The notes below the pieces were generated by a model that was not told the origin of the DNA, did not search any database, and saw only the letters and a list, made by a program, of their open reading frames with translations. The translations under genes and the position numbers were made by a program. Below are positions 20,449 through 28,591 of a DNA stretch of 64,000 nucleotides, piece by piece; position 1 is the first letter of the stretch, and every line of letters starts with the position of its first letter. The stretch comes from Caldicellulosiruptor acetigenus (GTDB lineage: Bacteria > Bacillota > Thermoanaerobacteria > Caldicellulosiruptorales > Caldicellulosiruptoraceae): contig NZ_CP113866.1 of assembly GCF_026914305.1 (NCBI RefSeq), forward strand, positions 1,863,501 to 1,927,500. The letters are read 5' to 3'.

Positions 20449-22392
20449 TTACTCTATCACTTTTTTGTCTACTTTTTCTTTTACCATTGCAATAAAATCT
20501 TCAATGGTAAACGAACCCAAATCTCCTTTTTTCCTATCTCTTACTGCCACAGTATTCTCTTTTTGCTCCTTTTCACCAACAATCACCATATACGGTATCT
20601 TTTGAAGCTGAGCATCTCTTATCTTGTACCCTACTGTTTCTGACCTGTAATCTTCTTCTACCCTAAACCCATTTTCTTTTAATATCCTTGCGACATTTTT
20701 AGCATACTCATTGAAATTGTCAGAAACAGGAATCACTCTAATCTGCACAGGCGACAGCCACACTGGAAAAGCACCGTTGTATTTTTCAATAAGCATCGCA
20801 AGCGTTCTTTCATAACAACCTATTGATGAGCGGTGGATAATAATCGGTCTTTTTTTCTGCCCATCTCTGTCTACATACGTCATATCAAACCGTTCTGCCA
20901 GAGCAAAATCTATCTGTATTGTTATTATTGTATCCTCTTTACCATAGACGTTTTTGAACTGAATGTCAAGTTTTGGTCCATAAAAAGCAGCCTCACCTTT
21001 TGCCTCTTTGTAATTTATTCCAAGCTTATCTAAGATATTTTTCATATCATTTTCTGTCTTTTCCCAAGCCTCAGGATTGTCAATGTATTTTTCCTTGTTG
21101 TTCGGGTCCCAGCGCGAAAATCTGTACCATATGTCGTTCTCAATACCAAGTGTTTTCATTATATACTGAATTAAATCCAAAACTCCCTTGAACTCTTCCT
21201 CAACCTGGTCAGGTCTGCAGATTATGTGTGCATCTGAAAGAGTAAACTGCCTAACCCTTATAAGTCCGTGCATCTCACCTGAACTTTCATTTCTGAAAAG
21301 TGTTGATGTCTCACTGTATCTTATTGGCAAATCCCTGTAGCTTCTCTGCTTTGAGTTATATATCAAAAACTGAAATGGACATGTCATTGGTCTTAAAGCC
21401 AGAACTTCATTTTCATCTTCCTCTATTACAAACATGCCATCTCTGTAATGGTCCCAGTGTCCAGAGATTTTATACAAATCACTTTTTGCCATGTAAGGAG
21501 TCTTTGTCAGAAGATAACCTCTCTTTTCCTCTTCATCCTCAACAAACCTTTGAAGAATCTGGAGGATTTTTGCGCCTTTTGGCATTAAAAGAGGAAGACC
21601 TTGCCCTACAACCTCGGATGTTGTAAAAATCTCAAGCTCTCTTCCTACTTTGTTGTGGTCACGTTTTTTTGCCTCTTCAAGCTTTTTGAGATACTCATCA
21701 AGTTCAGATTTCTTTTCAAAAGAAATTCCATAAATTCTTTGAAGCATTTTATTTTTAGAATTTCCGCGCCAATACGCACCTGCCACAGAAAGTAGTTTGA
21801 ACGCTTTTACTCTCCCTGTTGAAGGAAGATGCGGACCTGTACAAAGGTCAACAAATTCACCTTGCCTGTAAAAAGATATAGTTTCACCCTCAGGAATGTC
21901 ATTTATAAGTTCAACCTTATAATTTTCTCCCTTTTCCTGCATAAGCTTGACTGCTTCTTTTCTTGAGAGTTCAAATCTCTCAATCTTTAAGTCTTCTTTT
22001 ATTATTTTTTGCATCTCTTCTTCAATCTTTTCCAAAAGCTCCATTGTAATTGACTCTTCAACATCAAAGTCGTAGTAAAAACCATTGTCAATTGCAGGTC
22101 CTATGCCAAGCTTTACTTTATCCCCAAAAAGCCTTTTGACAGCCTGAGCTAAAATGTGTGAGGTTGTATGCCAATAAACCTTCTTACCTTCGTCACTTGA
22201 AAATGTCACAACCTCAAAGCTGCAATCTCTTTCAAGAGATGTCCACAAATCCTTCAAAACACCGTCAATTTTGCACGCAACCGCCTCTTTGTAAAGTTTC
22301 ATGGAGATTGTCTTTATAAACTCCAGTGCAGATATTCCTTTTTCTGCTTCCACCACTTTTCCGTCTGGAAGTGTCACAGCTATTTTGTCCAT
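20449..22392 (-). CDS. thrS: Threonine--tRNA ligase
   Basis: A 647-residue class II aminoacyl-tRNA synthetase of normal length. It has an N-terminal TGS domain (about 1-60), an editing domain with HTTSH and a later C-containing zinc-like motif, the catalytic core with RPMTCPFQFLIYNSK and RNESSGEMHGLIRVR, motif 3 with GCYERTLAMLIE, and the C-terminal anticodon-binding domain. It charges tRNA-Thr and edits Ser-tRNA-Thr. The ATG follows AAAGGAGG by 11 bases. An insertion sequence begins only 38 bases upstream of the start codon, between the ribosome-binding site and the probable original promoter. No T-box leader is visible on either side of the insertion. Confidence 0.98.
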   Translation of the reverse strand: MDKIAVTLPDGKVVEAEKGISALEFIKTISMKLYKEAVACKIDGVLKDLWTSLERDCSFEVVTFSSDEGKKVYWHTTSHILAQAVKRLFGDKVKLGIGPAIDNGFYYDFDVEESITMELLEKIEEEMQKIIKEDLKIERFELSRKEAVKLMQEKGENYKVELINDIPEGETISFYRQGEFVDLCTGPHLPSTGRVKAFKLLSVAGAYWRGNSKNKMLQRIYGISFEKKSELDEYLKKLEEAKKRDHNKVGRELEIFTTSEVVGQGLPLLMPKGAKILQILQRFVEDEEEKRGYLLTKTPYMAKSDLYKISGHWDHYRDGMFVIEEDENEVLALRPMTCPFQFLIYNSKQRSYRDLPIRYSETSTLFRNESSGEMHGLIRVRQFTLSDAHIICRPDQVEEEFKGVLDLIQYIMKTLGIENDIWYRFSRWDPNNKEKYIDNPEAWEKTENDMKNILDKLGINYKEAKGEAAFYGPKLDIQFKNVYGKEDTIITIQIDFALAERFDMTYVDRDGQKKRPIIIHRSSIGCYERTLAMLIEKYNGAFPVWLSPVQIRVIPVSDNFNEYAKNVARILKENGFRVEEDYRSETVGYKIRDAQLQKIPYMVIVGEKEQKENTVAVRDRKKGDLGSFTIEDFIAMVKEKVDKKVIE

Positions 22393-22415
22393 TGTGCTAT
22401 TCTTGCCTCCTTTTG

Positions 22416-22429
22416 TGAAAAGATGGTAT
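22416..22429. repeat. Left 14-bp target-site duplication of the IS
   Basis: TGAAAAGATGGTAT occurs here and again at 24282-24295, directly abutting the two inverted-repeat ends of the element. An exact 14-base repeat placed this way is best read as a target-site duplication. Confidence 0.88.
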
Positions 22430-22492
22430 TAGCCTTTTGCAGAAACGCTCAAGATGAGCGTTATCAAGCTTTATATAGAATCAAAAAAGTCT

Positions 22493-22561
22493 GGACCCCC
22501 TCCTCATAGTTGTAGTAAAATATGTGTATATAAAACAAATTTTCTACTATGAGGAGGGTCC
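22493..22561 (+). promoter_or_regulatory. Hairpin covering the transposase ribosome-binding site
   Basis: The left arm (from 22493, GGACC...CTCCTCATAG) pairs with the right arm (22544-22561, CTACTATGAGGAGGGTCC), with a two-base bulge and a three-base bulge. The right arm contains the GAGGAGG site of the transposase. A possible TATATA (22527-22532) lies in the loop, so a transcript begun inside the element would lack the left arm and leave the site open. Transcripts entering from outside would fold it shut. Confidence 0.7.
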
Positions 22562-22564
22562 AAA

Positions 22565-23995
22565 ATGTTCAAAAACAAACCTAATCAGCTTTCATTTTTA
22601 GACTTGTATTCCCACATAAAGGCCTCGGCTCTTTACAAGCCTGAAAGCCTCTTGGGCTTGTTCAACAAATTCATCGACTTGTCCAACTACATACCTTCTT
22701 CTTTCTACAAAGCCTACTACAAATACTTCGGTAAGCATAGATACTTCTCTTTAGAATCTATGCTTCTTTGCTTTTTTGTCCAAAAAATCCTTAAACTCAA
22801 TACCTTAACCCAACTTCGCGCTGTCTTGCTTAACTCATATGAACTTCGCTCATTTTGTAATCTACATGGCAATGTCCCTTCTATCTCTACTTTCTCTCGC
22901 TTCAGAAAAATATTTGCAAGCGAAATCCAAAAACTTTTCCAAAATATCTCTATCCATGCACACAATATCTCTATCCAACAATGCCCTGAACTTGCTTCAA
23001 TCCTAATCTTCGATACAACCGGTATTGTCCCAAAGGTTCGTGAAAACAACCCTAAATTCATTCAATCACTCTTGAAAAATACCTCAAAAGCTAACCCTGA
23101 GCTGTCTTCTGACAAAATCTACTCTCTTGTTTATTCTTCTTTGCCTAAAACTGCTAACGCTAATTCTAATATCCGCCTTATGTTCGTAAATGGCCATTTC
23201 TGCTGGGCTTTAAAATTTGCTGTCATTACCAACGCTCTCGGTATTCCTTTAGCTTTAGTTCCTCTGTTTGACTCTGATTCTCCTTCGTCAGACCCACTGC
23301 AACATAAAGCTATCTCTGACTCTAAAGCTTTAATTCCTTCACTCGAAACTCTATTCTCTTATCTACCTAAAAATTTCTCTACTTTCATCGCTGACAGTGC
23401 CTTGGATTCACACAACATCTACTCCACTTTAAAAAATTCTTTCAACTTCTCCAAAATTGTTATCCCTCTAAATACAAGAGCCTCTAAAAATACTACACCT
23501 ACTTCAGACCCTAATATCGTTATATCTGAAGATGGTGTCCCAATCTGCAAAAAGTTCAATAAACCTTTTAAACCTGAAGGCAAATGTCAAGGCAAAAATC
23601 GCTCATTGCGCTTTAAATGGATTTGCCCTATGTCTTGTTACAAAGACGGCAAACGCATCTGCTCTTGCCCTCAGCCTTGTACTACCTCTAAATCGGGCAG
23701 AATGTTCTATACATACCCAGATAACTTTCGCTCTTTCCCAGGAATCAACAGAAATTCCCAAGAGTTTTTTGACCTCTACAAAAAACGTGTCGCTGTAGAG
23801 CAGACTATTTACCACCTAAAATCCTACATGGGCTCTGATACAACACAAACTCTTGATCATATTCCTATTTTCTCTGATTTCTTGCTCTCTGCTATTACTT
23901 ATTCGCTCTTATTTATCCTTGCTCACAACATTAAACTCTATTGTTCTAAATTAACTATCAAAAAACTGAGCAAACTTAAAAAACTTATAGCTTAA
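22565..23995 (+). CDS. IS4-superfamily DDE transposase
   Basis: A 476-residue transposase. The N-terminal part (about 55-125) resembles the DUF772-type helical region. The catalytic residues are visible: first Asp in LIFDTTGI, second Asp in IADSALDSHN, and Glu within YKKRVAVEQTIYHLK. That last stretch fits the IS4 signature Y-x2-R-x3-E-x6-K exactly. A cysteine-rich insertion (KWICPMSCYKDGKRICSCPQPC) precedes the Glu motif, as in several related transposases. The gene appears intact, with no internal stop. The coding strand is pyrimidine-rich, opposite to the purine-rich mRNAs of the host genes around it, which fits a foreign origin. Confidence 0.93.
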   Translation: MFKNKPNQLSFLDLYSHIKASALYKPESLLGLFNKFIDLSNYIPSSFYKAYYKYFGKHRYFSLESMLLCFFVQKILKLNTLTQLRAVLLNSYELRSFCNLHGNVPSISTFSRFRKIFASEIQKLFQNISIHAHNISIQQCPELASILIFDTTGIVPKVRENNPKFIQSLLKNTSKANPELSSDKIYSLVYSSLPKTANANSNIRLMFVNGHFCWALKFAVITNALGIPLALVPLFDSDSPSSDPLQHKAISDSKALIPSLETLFSYLPKNFSTFIADSALDSHNIYSTLKNSFNFSKIVIPLNTRASKNTTPTSDPNIVISEDGVPICKKFNKPFKPEGKCQGKNRSLRFKWICPMSCYKDGKRICSCPQPCTTSKSGRMFYTYPDNFRSFPGINRNSQEFFDLYKKRVAVEQTIYHLKSYMGSDTTQTLDHIPIFSDFLLSAITYSLLFILAHNIKLYCSKLTIKKLSKLKKLIA

Positions 23996-24281
23996 AACTA
24001 CAATTTTTCTTGAGTAATTAATCCACTAAAGTTAACCTACTAACTAAAGGTTTATGATTTTGTTTTTTATTTAACCTTCTAAAACTTAGAGTTTAGAAGG
24101 CTTAGGATGCTATTGTCTTTTTTGAACTTTTCAATCCTTGTCGTATATTTGCTCCTGAATACTTTTGTTATCATTGATAATATATGGTTTCAATCCTTCT
24201 CTTCTTTTTATATTTTAATTGTATTTCCTGTTTATACTGGCATCTTTTCCCTTCAATCACCACCTATTTTGCAAACGGCTA
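23996..24281. other. Non-coding right end of the insertion sequence
   Basis: 286 bases between the transposase stop and the right inverted repeat. It contains one hairpin, CCTTCTAAA (24075-24083) with TTTAGAAGG (24092-24100), without a following T-run. A 70-codon reading frame on the plus strand (24107-24319) runs across the element boundary into the neighbouring gene and is most likely chance. Nothing else was recognised. Confidence 0.6.
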
Positions 24282-24295
24282 TGAAAAGATGGTAT
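24282..24295. repeat. Right 14-bp target-site duplication of the IS
   Basis: Second exact copy of TGAAAAGATGGTAT (first at 22416-22429). On the minus strand it overlaps the last bases of the predicted original thrS -10 box. Confidence 0.88.
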
Positions 24296-24322
24296 AGTAT
24301 TTTAAACTTCCTTGTTTAGCAA
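24294..24322 (-). promoter_or_regulatory. Probable original thrS promoter, now cut off by the IS
   Basis: Minus-strand TTGCTA (24322-24317), a 17-base spacer and TACTAT (24299-24294), overlapping the end of the TPR gene. If the IS and one copy of the 14-bp repeat are removed, this promoter would lie about 50-80 bases before the thrS ATG. It now lies about 1.9 kb upstream. Confidence 0.5.
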
Positions 24323-25687
24323 AAGCTCTTTGAAATCACCAAACCACTTAGAGAAAACTGCCTGTGAGATTCCAAAAATCTTGGCTACATCTTTTTGTTT
24401 TATCTTCTCTTTTTTCATGTACTTTTTGAACACATACCAAACAATTGCAGCAATAGCCTGAAGATTTAACCTGGGCTTTTCAAGCGGAAGACTTTTTAGA
24501 AGATTAAAAATAGCCTCTTGGTCTTTCTGATTTAATTCAACATGTTGGTGAAGAATTTCCATAACTTTTTGTCCATTTTCCTCGACAGTTTGAGAAAAAT
24601 AATTGTCAATATGACTTTGGAGCTGTCTTCTAAATTCCTTTTCGTCCATGCCTTCCAAAAACTTAAAACCTGTTTCGAAATAGTCTATAGTGTCTTTTTC
24701 AAATGTCTTTATTACATTATCGACCTTCTTTAAAAAATAGTCAATCCTTATCTCAGGCATCTCAAAGTTCTTTTTTAAGAACTCCCAAATTTTTTTAGCT
24801 TTCATGTACTTTCGTGTATTGTAAAGGCTTACCGCTTCAATATGTTTAAAATACGGCTCTCTTGTAATCTCAAAAAGTTCATTTGCACGCTGGGCAATTT
24901 CGCTGTGCTGATTTAACTTGATAAGAGTGTCCAGAATCTTTATTTTATCTTTACTATCGTATGTTTTTATGTCCAATACCACTTTTAAATGTCTTTTCAT
25001 CTCTCTTTCTTTTCCTATGCTGCTATAGAAAAATGCCAAGTTACAGTTTGCATATACATTGTACTTGTCAATTTGAAGTACTTTTTTTGCCTCTTCAATT
25101 GCTTTTTGAATGTCACCCATATAAAAATAAGCAAGTGAAAGGTTGTTCCTTGCAGCAAGGACACTATCATCTTTTGCCAATATCATCTTGAAATATTTCA
25201 TTGCATCTTCATATCTGCCACTTTCAAGAAGAAAATTTCCTCTTTCCAACAACTTCGAATATTTTTCTATTTCTTTTTGTTCTTTTTCAAACTCTTCCTG
25301 GCTCTCAATAAAGTCAATAAGGTCTTCTGCAGCTTCTTTAAACTCAATATTGTTGCTAAGCTTCACATACCTCTTTAAAAAATTCTTTGCTTCCCTGAAC
25401 TTGCCCATTTCAAAAAAGTTACATCCAAGGCCAAACAAAGAGTCATAAAACTCTGGACTATCTTTTGTAAGCTCGCTCAAGAGTTTATTTGAAGTTTCAA
25501 AATCCCCAACCTGTGCTAAAAGCCCAGCCAAGTTAAACTTTATCTCAACATTTTTATTATCAAGTTCAAGAGCTTTCATGAGCCTTTTTATGGCAAGCTC
25601 TACTTCTCCCTTTTCATAATGTTTAATCCCAATCTTAAAATACATTGAGGATGTAGGATTGAGACTAATTACCTTTCCCTTGACCAT
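24302..25687 (-). CDS. TPR-repeat protein with C-terminal helix-turn-helix-like segment
   Basis: A 461-residue soluble protein. The N-terminal two thirds are tetratricopeptide repeats, clearest at residues 15-50, 50-115, 150-185 and 185-220 (for example YFKIGIKHYEKGEVELAIKRLMKALELD). The C-terminal 45 residues, with KIKQKDVAKIFGISQAVFSKWF, look like a helix-turn-helix of the kind that binds DNA. TPR arrays mediate protein-protein contacts, so a role as a regulator or adaptor is inferred only. The ATG follows AAGAGGAG. It is the third gene of a probable operon after an HD-GYP gene and an AlbA-type gene, and before the insertion it lay directly upstream of thrS. Confidence 0.8.
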   Translation of the reverse strand: MVKGKVISLNPTSSMYFKIGIKHYEKGEVELAIKRLMKALELDNKNVEIKFNLAGLLAQVGDFETSNKLLSELTKDSPEFYDSLFGLGCNFFEMGKFREAKNFLKRYVKLSNNIEFKEAAEDLIDFIESQEEFEKEQKEIEKYSKLLERGNFLLESGRYEDAMKYFKMILAKDDSVLAARNNLSLAYFYMGDIQKAIEEAKKVLQIDKYNVYANCNLAFFYSSIGKEREMKRHLKVVLDIKTYDSKDKIKILDTLIKLNQHSEIAQRANELFEITREPYFKHIEAVSLYNTRKYMKAKKIWEFLKKNFEMPEIRIDYFLKKVDNVIKTFEKDTIDYFETGFKFLEGMDEKEFRRQLQSHIDNYFSQTVEENGQKVMEILHQHVELNQKDQEAIFNLLKSLPLEKPRLNLQAIAAIVWYVFKKYMKKEKIKQKDVAKIFGISQAVFSKWFGDFKELLLNKEV

Positions 25688-25706
25688 TTTTCATTACTCC
25701 TCTTTT

Positions 25707-26831
25707 TTACAGTTTATCAATAGGTGGCAATATTATTTTAAATGTATTCTGTGAGTTTATATTTATAATCTTCACATTTGGATATGTTTTTCTTATCCTT
25801 GATATTCCCTTGCCGGCTTTCAAAAAGAGATTACTGTCGTCTAAAATTATCATTTTTTGATAAATCCACGGATTCCGACGTCTTGGTATAATTTCCCTAC
25901 CCATACTAAATATCATATTGCTCTCAAGAAGACATCCGGGATTTGCAACTTCAATGCTTCTCTCACTAATCTTGACTGCCGTGCATCTTGTCAGGTCATA
26001 ATAATCCCTGTGAACAAGTGCATTTCCAATTGCTTCGAACAAAGCCCACAGGTCCTTCTGAGGATATTTCTGAGTAAAAAAATTTATAGTCTTTTTGATT
26101 ATACTATATATGTTACCACAAATAATCTGAATTTGGTCAAAAAATTCAATTGTCAAATACGCTGACGGCAAAAATCTCTCTGGATATTTTCCAAACACAA
26201 GAATACCTGCTAAGGTAGGATAAAGATTATTATTTTCTCTATCTCTTTGGACAATCCCAAAACTTTCAAGCAAAATTAAGTTATCCCACTCGGATGAGAT
26301 GCCACTTCTTTTAAAAAATATAGAGATTAGCTCAGGTTCAAGGTCATTTAAATTTGCATTTCTTACAATAGACATCTCAAAATTGACGCTGCCGCTTTCT
26401 TCAAACATGGAAGCTATCTCTTCTCTTCTTGCAACGTCTGTTGTTGACCCGCGTCTTATATAAAACACGCCGTTTTGGACCATCTGATGAGGTCTTAGAC
26501 TGCTTTTGTATATTGTGAGTACGCCAAGTTTTTTATCATTGTACTCTACAATCTCAAATTTAATTGATACAGGTGGGTCACACCTACTTGAGATTATTTG
26601 CTGAATTTTTTCTTCAGAGATGTTCTCGTCTTTAATTCCAACAATTCTTTTTGTCTTATCTTCAACCCCAAAGATGATATAGCCCCTTCCACCTCTTGAA
26701 TTTGCAATGGCAATGACGTCTTTTACAAGCTCTTTCTTTTCACCATCTGTCTCAAGCGAAAGAGACTGTTTAAAATCAAGTTTCGGTCCCTCATCAGACT
26801 CAAGTAGCATTTTAAGCTTGTACTTATCCAT
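25707..26831 (-). CDS. AlbA_2/Schlafen-type DNA-binding domain protein with ATPase-like C-terminus
   Basis: A 374-residue protein of the family often annotated as divergent AAA-4 or ATP-dependent DNA helicase related to RecG. The N-terminal AlbA_2 (Schlafen-like) domain (about 1-125) shows ESDEGPKLDFKQSLS, DVIAIANSRGGRGYIIFGVED and FYIRRGSTTDVARREEIA. The C-terminal part has EAIGNALVHRDYYD and IEVANPG, like the GHKL-type ATPase region of these proteins, and a winged-helix-like linker. Most bacterial members are presumed transcription regulators. It overlaps the stop of the HD-GYP gene by eight bases, so the two are translationally coupled. Function is unproven. Confidence 0.85.
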   Translation of the reverse strand: MDKYKLKMLLESDEGPKLDFKQSLSLETDGEKKELVKDVIAIANSRGGRGYIIFGVEDKTKRIVGIKDENISEEKIQQIISSRCDPPVSIKFEIVEYNDKKLGVLTIYKSSLRPHQMVQNGVFYIRRGSTTDVARREEIASMFEESGSVNFEMSIVRNANLNDLEPELISIFFKRSGISSEWDNLILLESFGIVQRDRENNNLYPTLAGILVFGKYPERFLPSAYLTIEFFDQIQIICGNIYSIIKKTINFFTQKYPQKDLWALFEAIGNALVHRDYYDLTRCTAVKISERSIEVANPGCLLESNMIFSMGREIIPRRRNPWIYQKMIILDDSNLFLKAGKGISRIRKTYPNVKIININSQNTFKIILPPIDKL

Positions 26832-28479
26832 CTATCTTCATCTCTACCGAATTTAAGATTTTTTCCTCTTTAAGCACACTCAAAAACGCCTCAAAAACTT
26901 CAGGGTCAAACTTCTTGCCAACATCTTCTTTCATAATCTCTAATGCCTTTTCCTCTGAAAAAGCACTGCGGTAAGGTCTGTCTGTGGTAAGAGCATCAAA
27001 TACATCTGCAACAGAGATTATCTTTGACTCAAGGGGAATTTTGTCTCCTTTTATCCCCAGCGGATAGCCACTTCCATCTACATTCTCGTGATGGTACAAA
27101 ATAATCTCTTTTATATTATCAAAATATTCAATGTTTGAAAGAATGTTATAACCATCCAATGAATGTCTTTTGACAATGGAATATTCTTCTTGCGTGAGCT
27201 TGCCAGGTTTGTTTAAGATACTTTCCGGAATTACAATCTTGCCAATATCGTGAAGATATGCGGCAATTTCTAAGTCAAACAGGTCTATCTTATATCCCTT
27301 TGAAGACAGTTTTTCTCCAATTTTCTTGCTGTATTTCATAACCCTTTCTGCATGTCCTTTAGTGTAAGGATCTTTCATTTCAATAATAGAAATTAAAAGC
27401 TTTATCGCTCCTTCAAAGTTTCTCTTCTCTTTCTCAAATAGTTCTTTCAAGAGTTTATCCTGCTGCTTTAATATCGAAATCTTGCTTTTTATTTCGTTTG
27501 AAAAATATTCCAAAATAAGCTCTACATTTTTAAACCTCCCCTCTTTCTTTACGGTTGGTTTTGGAGTGGTTACATCCCCGTTTATTCCAGAAAATAGCGA
27601 AATAGCGTAATCCTCAAGCTGAATAACTTTTCTTGTAAGATATACTCCACCTAAAAATGCAATAAGTAAAGTCAAAGCCACGAGAAACAAAAATGTAATA
27701 ATAAGCAGTTTTTCAAAGTGTCTTTTTATATTCACAAGTGTTCTTTCATTATAATTGATTACAAGTGTTCCTATCTTATAGCCTTCAATATCAAATAGCT
27801 CAACATGATTTTTAAGAAGGTTTTCTTCGGTAGATACATTTGTTTTATCCACGAAATATATTCTATCCACCATGTAAGGCTGTATCAAAGGCACAAACTC
27901 ACCAATATCCCTTGCCAGAAAAAGTGCTCCAGCAACAGGTTTTGTTAAATCTTTGTCGTCCAAAACAGGCGAACATACAAATGCAAATACCTTATCATTT
28001 ATCTTAAGAAAACCTCTTTCAACAGGTATTAAATTTATATCATTAGAATGATAAACTGTACTTATTACTTTTTTGAATATCTTGAATATTTTTGTACTAT
28101 CAGAGCTTTTAATATCTCCAAATGGAGAGTGATACGATATAATCTTCCCCTCTTTCGAAAAACCAATTATTAAAGAAAAATTGTAAGGTTTTTGAGAAAG
28201 CCAGCTTGTCCAGTAAAAGTTGATTGTCTCTTCATCCTTCGTCAAAACAGCTCTGTAAAGTTCATTCCAGATAGCATATTCTTTTGCTATGTTTGACATA
28301 TCATCAAAAATCTTTTGAGTTATCCTCTCTAATGTTTGTTGTTGTTTGTTCACAAAATAATCATAGGTAATTTTTTCGTACTGCGGAATTATGTTATTCA
28401 TTACATATATAGCGACAACAGTTGTTGGTAAAAACGCTATTATCAGTGTAAGAACAAGTATTTTAAATCTCAGCTCCAC
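26824..28479 (-). CDS. Membrane-bound HD-GYP domain protein with extracytoplasmic sensor
   Basis: A 551-residue signalling protein. A transmembrane helix (about 8-28) is followed by an extracytoplasmic sensor region (about 30-255) resembling a CHASE4-type domain, a second helix (about 262-288), a linker with coiled-coil character, and a C-terminal HD-GYP domain (about 360-545). The HD motif is in AAYLHDIGKIVIPE and the GYP motif in HHENVDGSGYPLGIKG. HD-GYP domains hydrolyse cyclic di-GMP or related cyclic dinucleotides. The start is a GTG at 28479. It overlaps the downstream AlbA-type gene, suggesting the sensor output acts with that regulator. Confidence 0.9.
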   Translation of the reverse strand: MELRFKILVLTLIIAFLPTTVVAIYVMNNIIPQYEKITYDYFVNKQQQTLERITQKIFDDMSNIAKEYAIWNELYRAVLTKDEETINFYWTSWLSQKPYNFSLIIGFSKEGKIISYHSPFGDIKSSDSTKIFKIFKKVISTVYHSNDINLIPVERGFLKINDKVFAFVCSPVLDDKDLTKPVAGALFLARDIGEFVPLIQPYMVDRIYFVDKTNVSTEENLLKNHVELFDIEGYKIGTLVINYNERTLVNIKRHFEKLLIITFLFLVALTLLIAFLGGVYLTRKVIQLEDYAISLFSGINGDVTTPKPTVKKEGRFKNVELILEYFSNEIKSKISILKQQDKLLKELFEKEKRNFEGAIKLLISIIEMKDPYTKGHAERVMKYSKKIGEKLSSKGYKIDLFDLEIAAYLHDIGKIVIPESILNKPGKLTQEEYSIVKRHSLDGYNILSNIEYFDNIKEIILYHHENVDGSGYPLGIKGDKIPLESKIISVADVFDALTTDRPYRSAFSEEKALEIMKEDVGKKFDPEVFEAFLSVLKEEKILNSVEMKIDG

Positions 28480-28591
28480 CTTGCCCCATCCTCTATTTTA
28501 CTTTATTTTATTCACTCTAATCTGTCGATTTTTGTCTGAATTTAGTATAGCATAAATTAGTTTGAAATGTCATTTGTGAAATATTTCTAAA

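Larger units (their letters stand above)
22430..24281 (+). mobile_element. Complete IS4-superfamily insertion sequence, 1852 bp
   Basis: The ends are imperfect terminal inverted repeats. The left end begins TAGCCTTTTGCAGAA (22430-22444); the right end read inward is TAGCCGTTTGCAAAA (24281-24267), so 13 of the first 15 positions match. The element is flanked by a 14-bp direct repeat. It carries one long transposase gene (22565-23995). IS4-family elements usually duplicate about 10-13 bp, and IS1634-like relatives can duplicate more, so 14 bp is compatible with that superfamily. The element lies antisense to thrS, in the leader of that gene. Identical flanking repeats suggest a fairly recent insertion. 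Confidence 0.88.

Noticed and set aside
22446-22460. Short hairpin CGCTC-AAGAT-GAGCG near the IS left end as a terminator
   Set aside because: No T-run follows in either direction; it is more likely part of the element end.
22393-22564. Possible T-box leader for thrS
   Set aside because: No T-box core sequence or specifier stem was found between thrS and the IS, and the TPR gene ends too close on the other side for a leader to fit.
24128-24262. Three TTCAATC-like words, one reading GGATTGAAAC on the minus strand, spaced 59 and 63 bases as in a CRISPR array
   Set aside because: Only 7-10 bases are shared, the flanking bases differ, and the words lie inside the IS right end. There is no conserved repeat of CRISPR length.
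24107-24319. 70-codon plus-strand reading frame after the transposase gene
   Set aside because: It crosses the IS boundary and runs into the end of the oppositely oriented TPR gene; no ribosome-binding site or family features.
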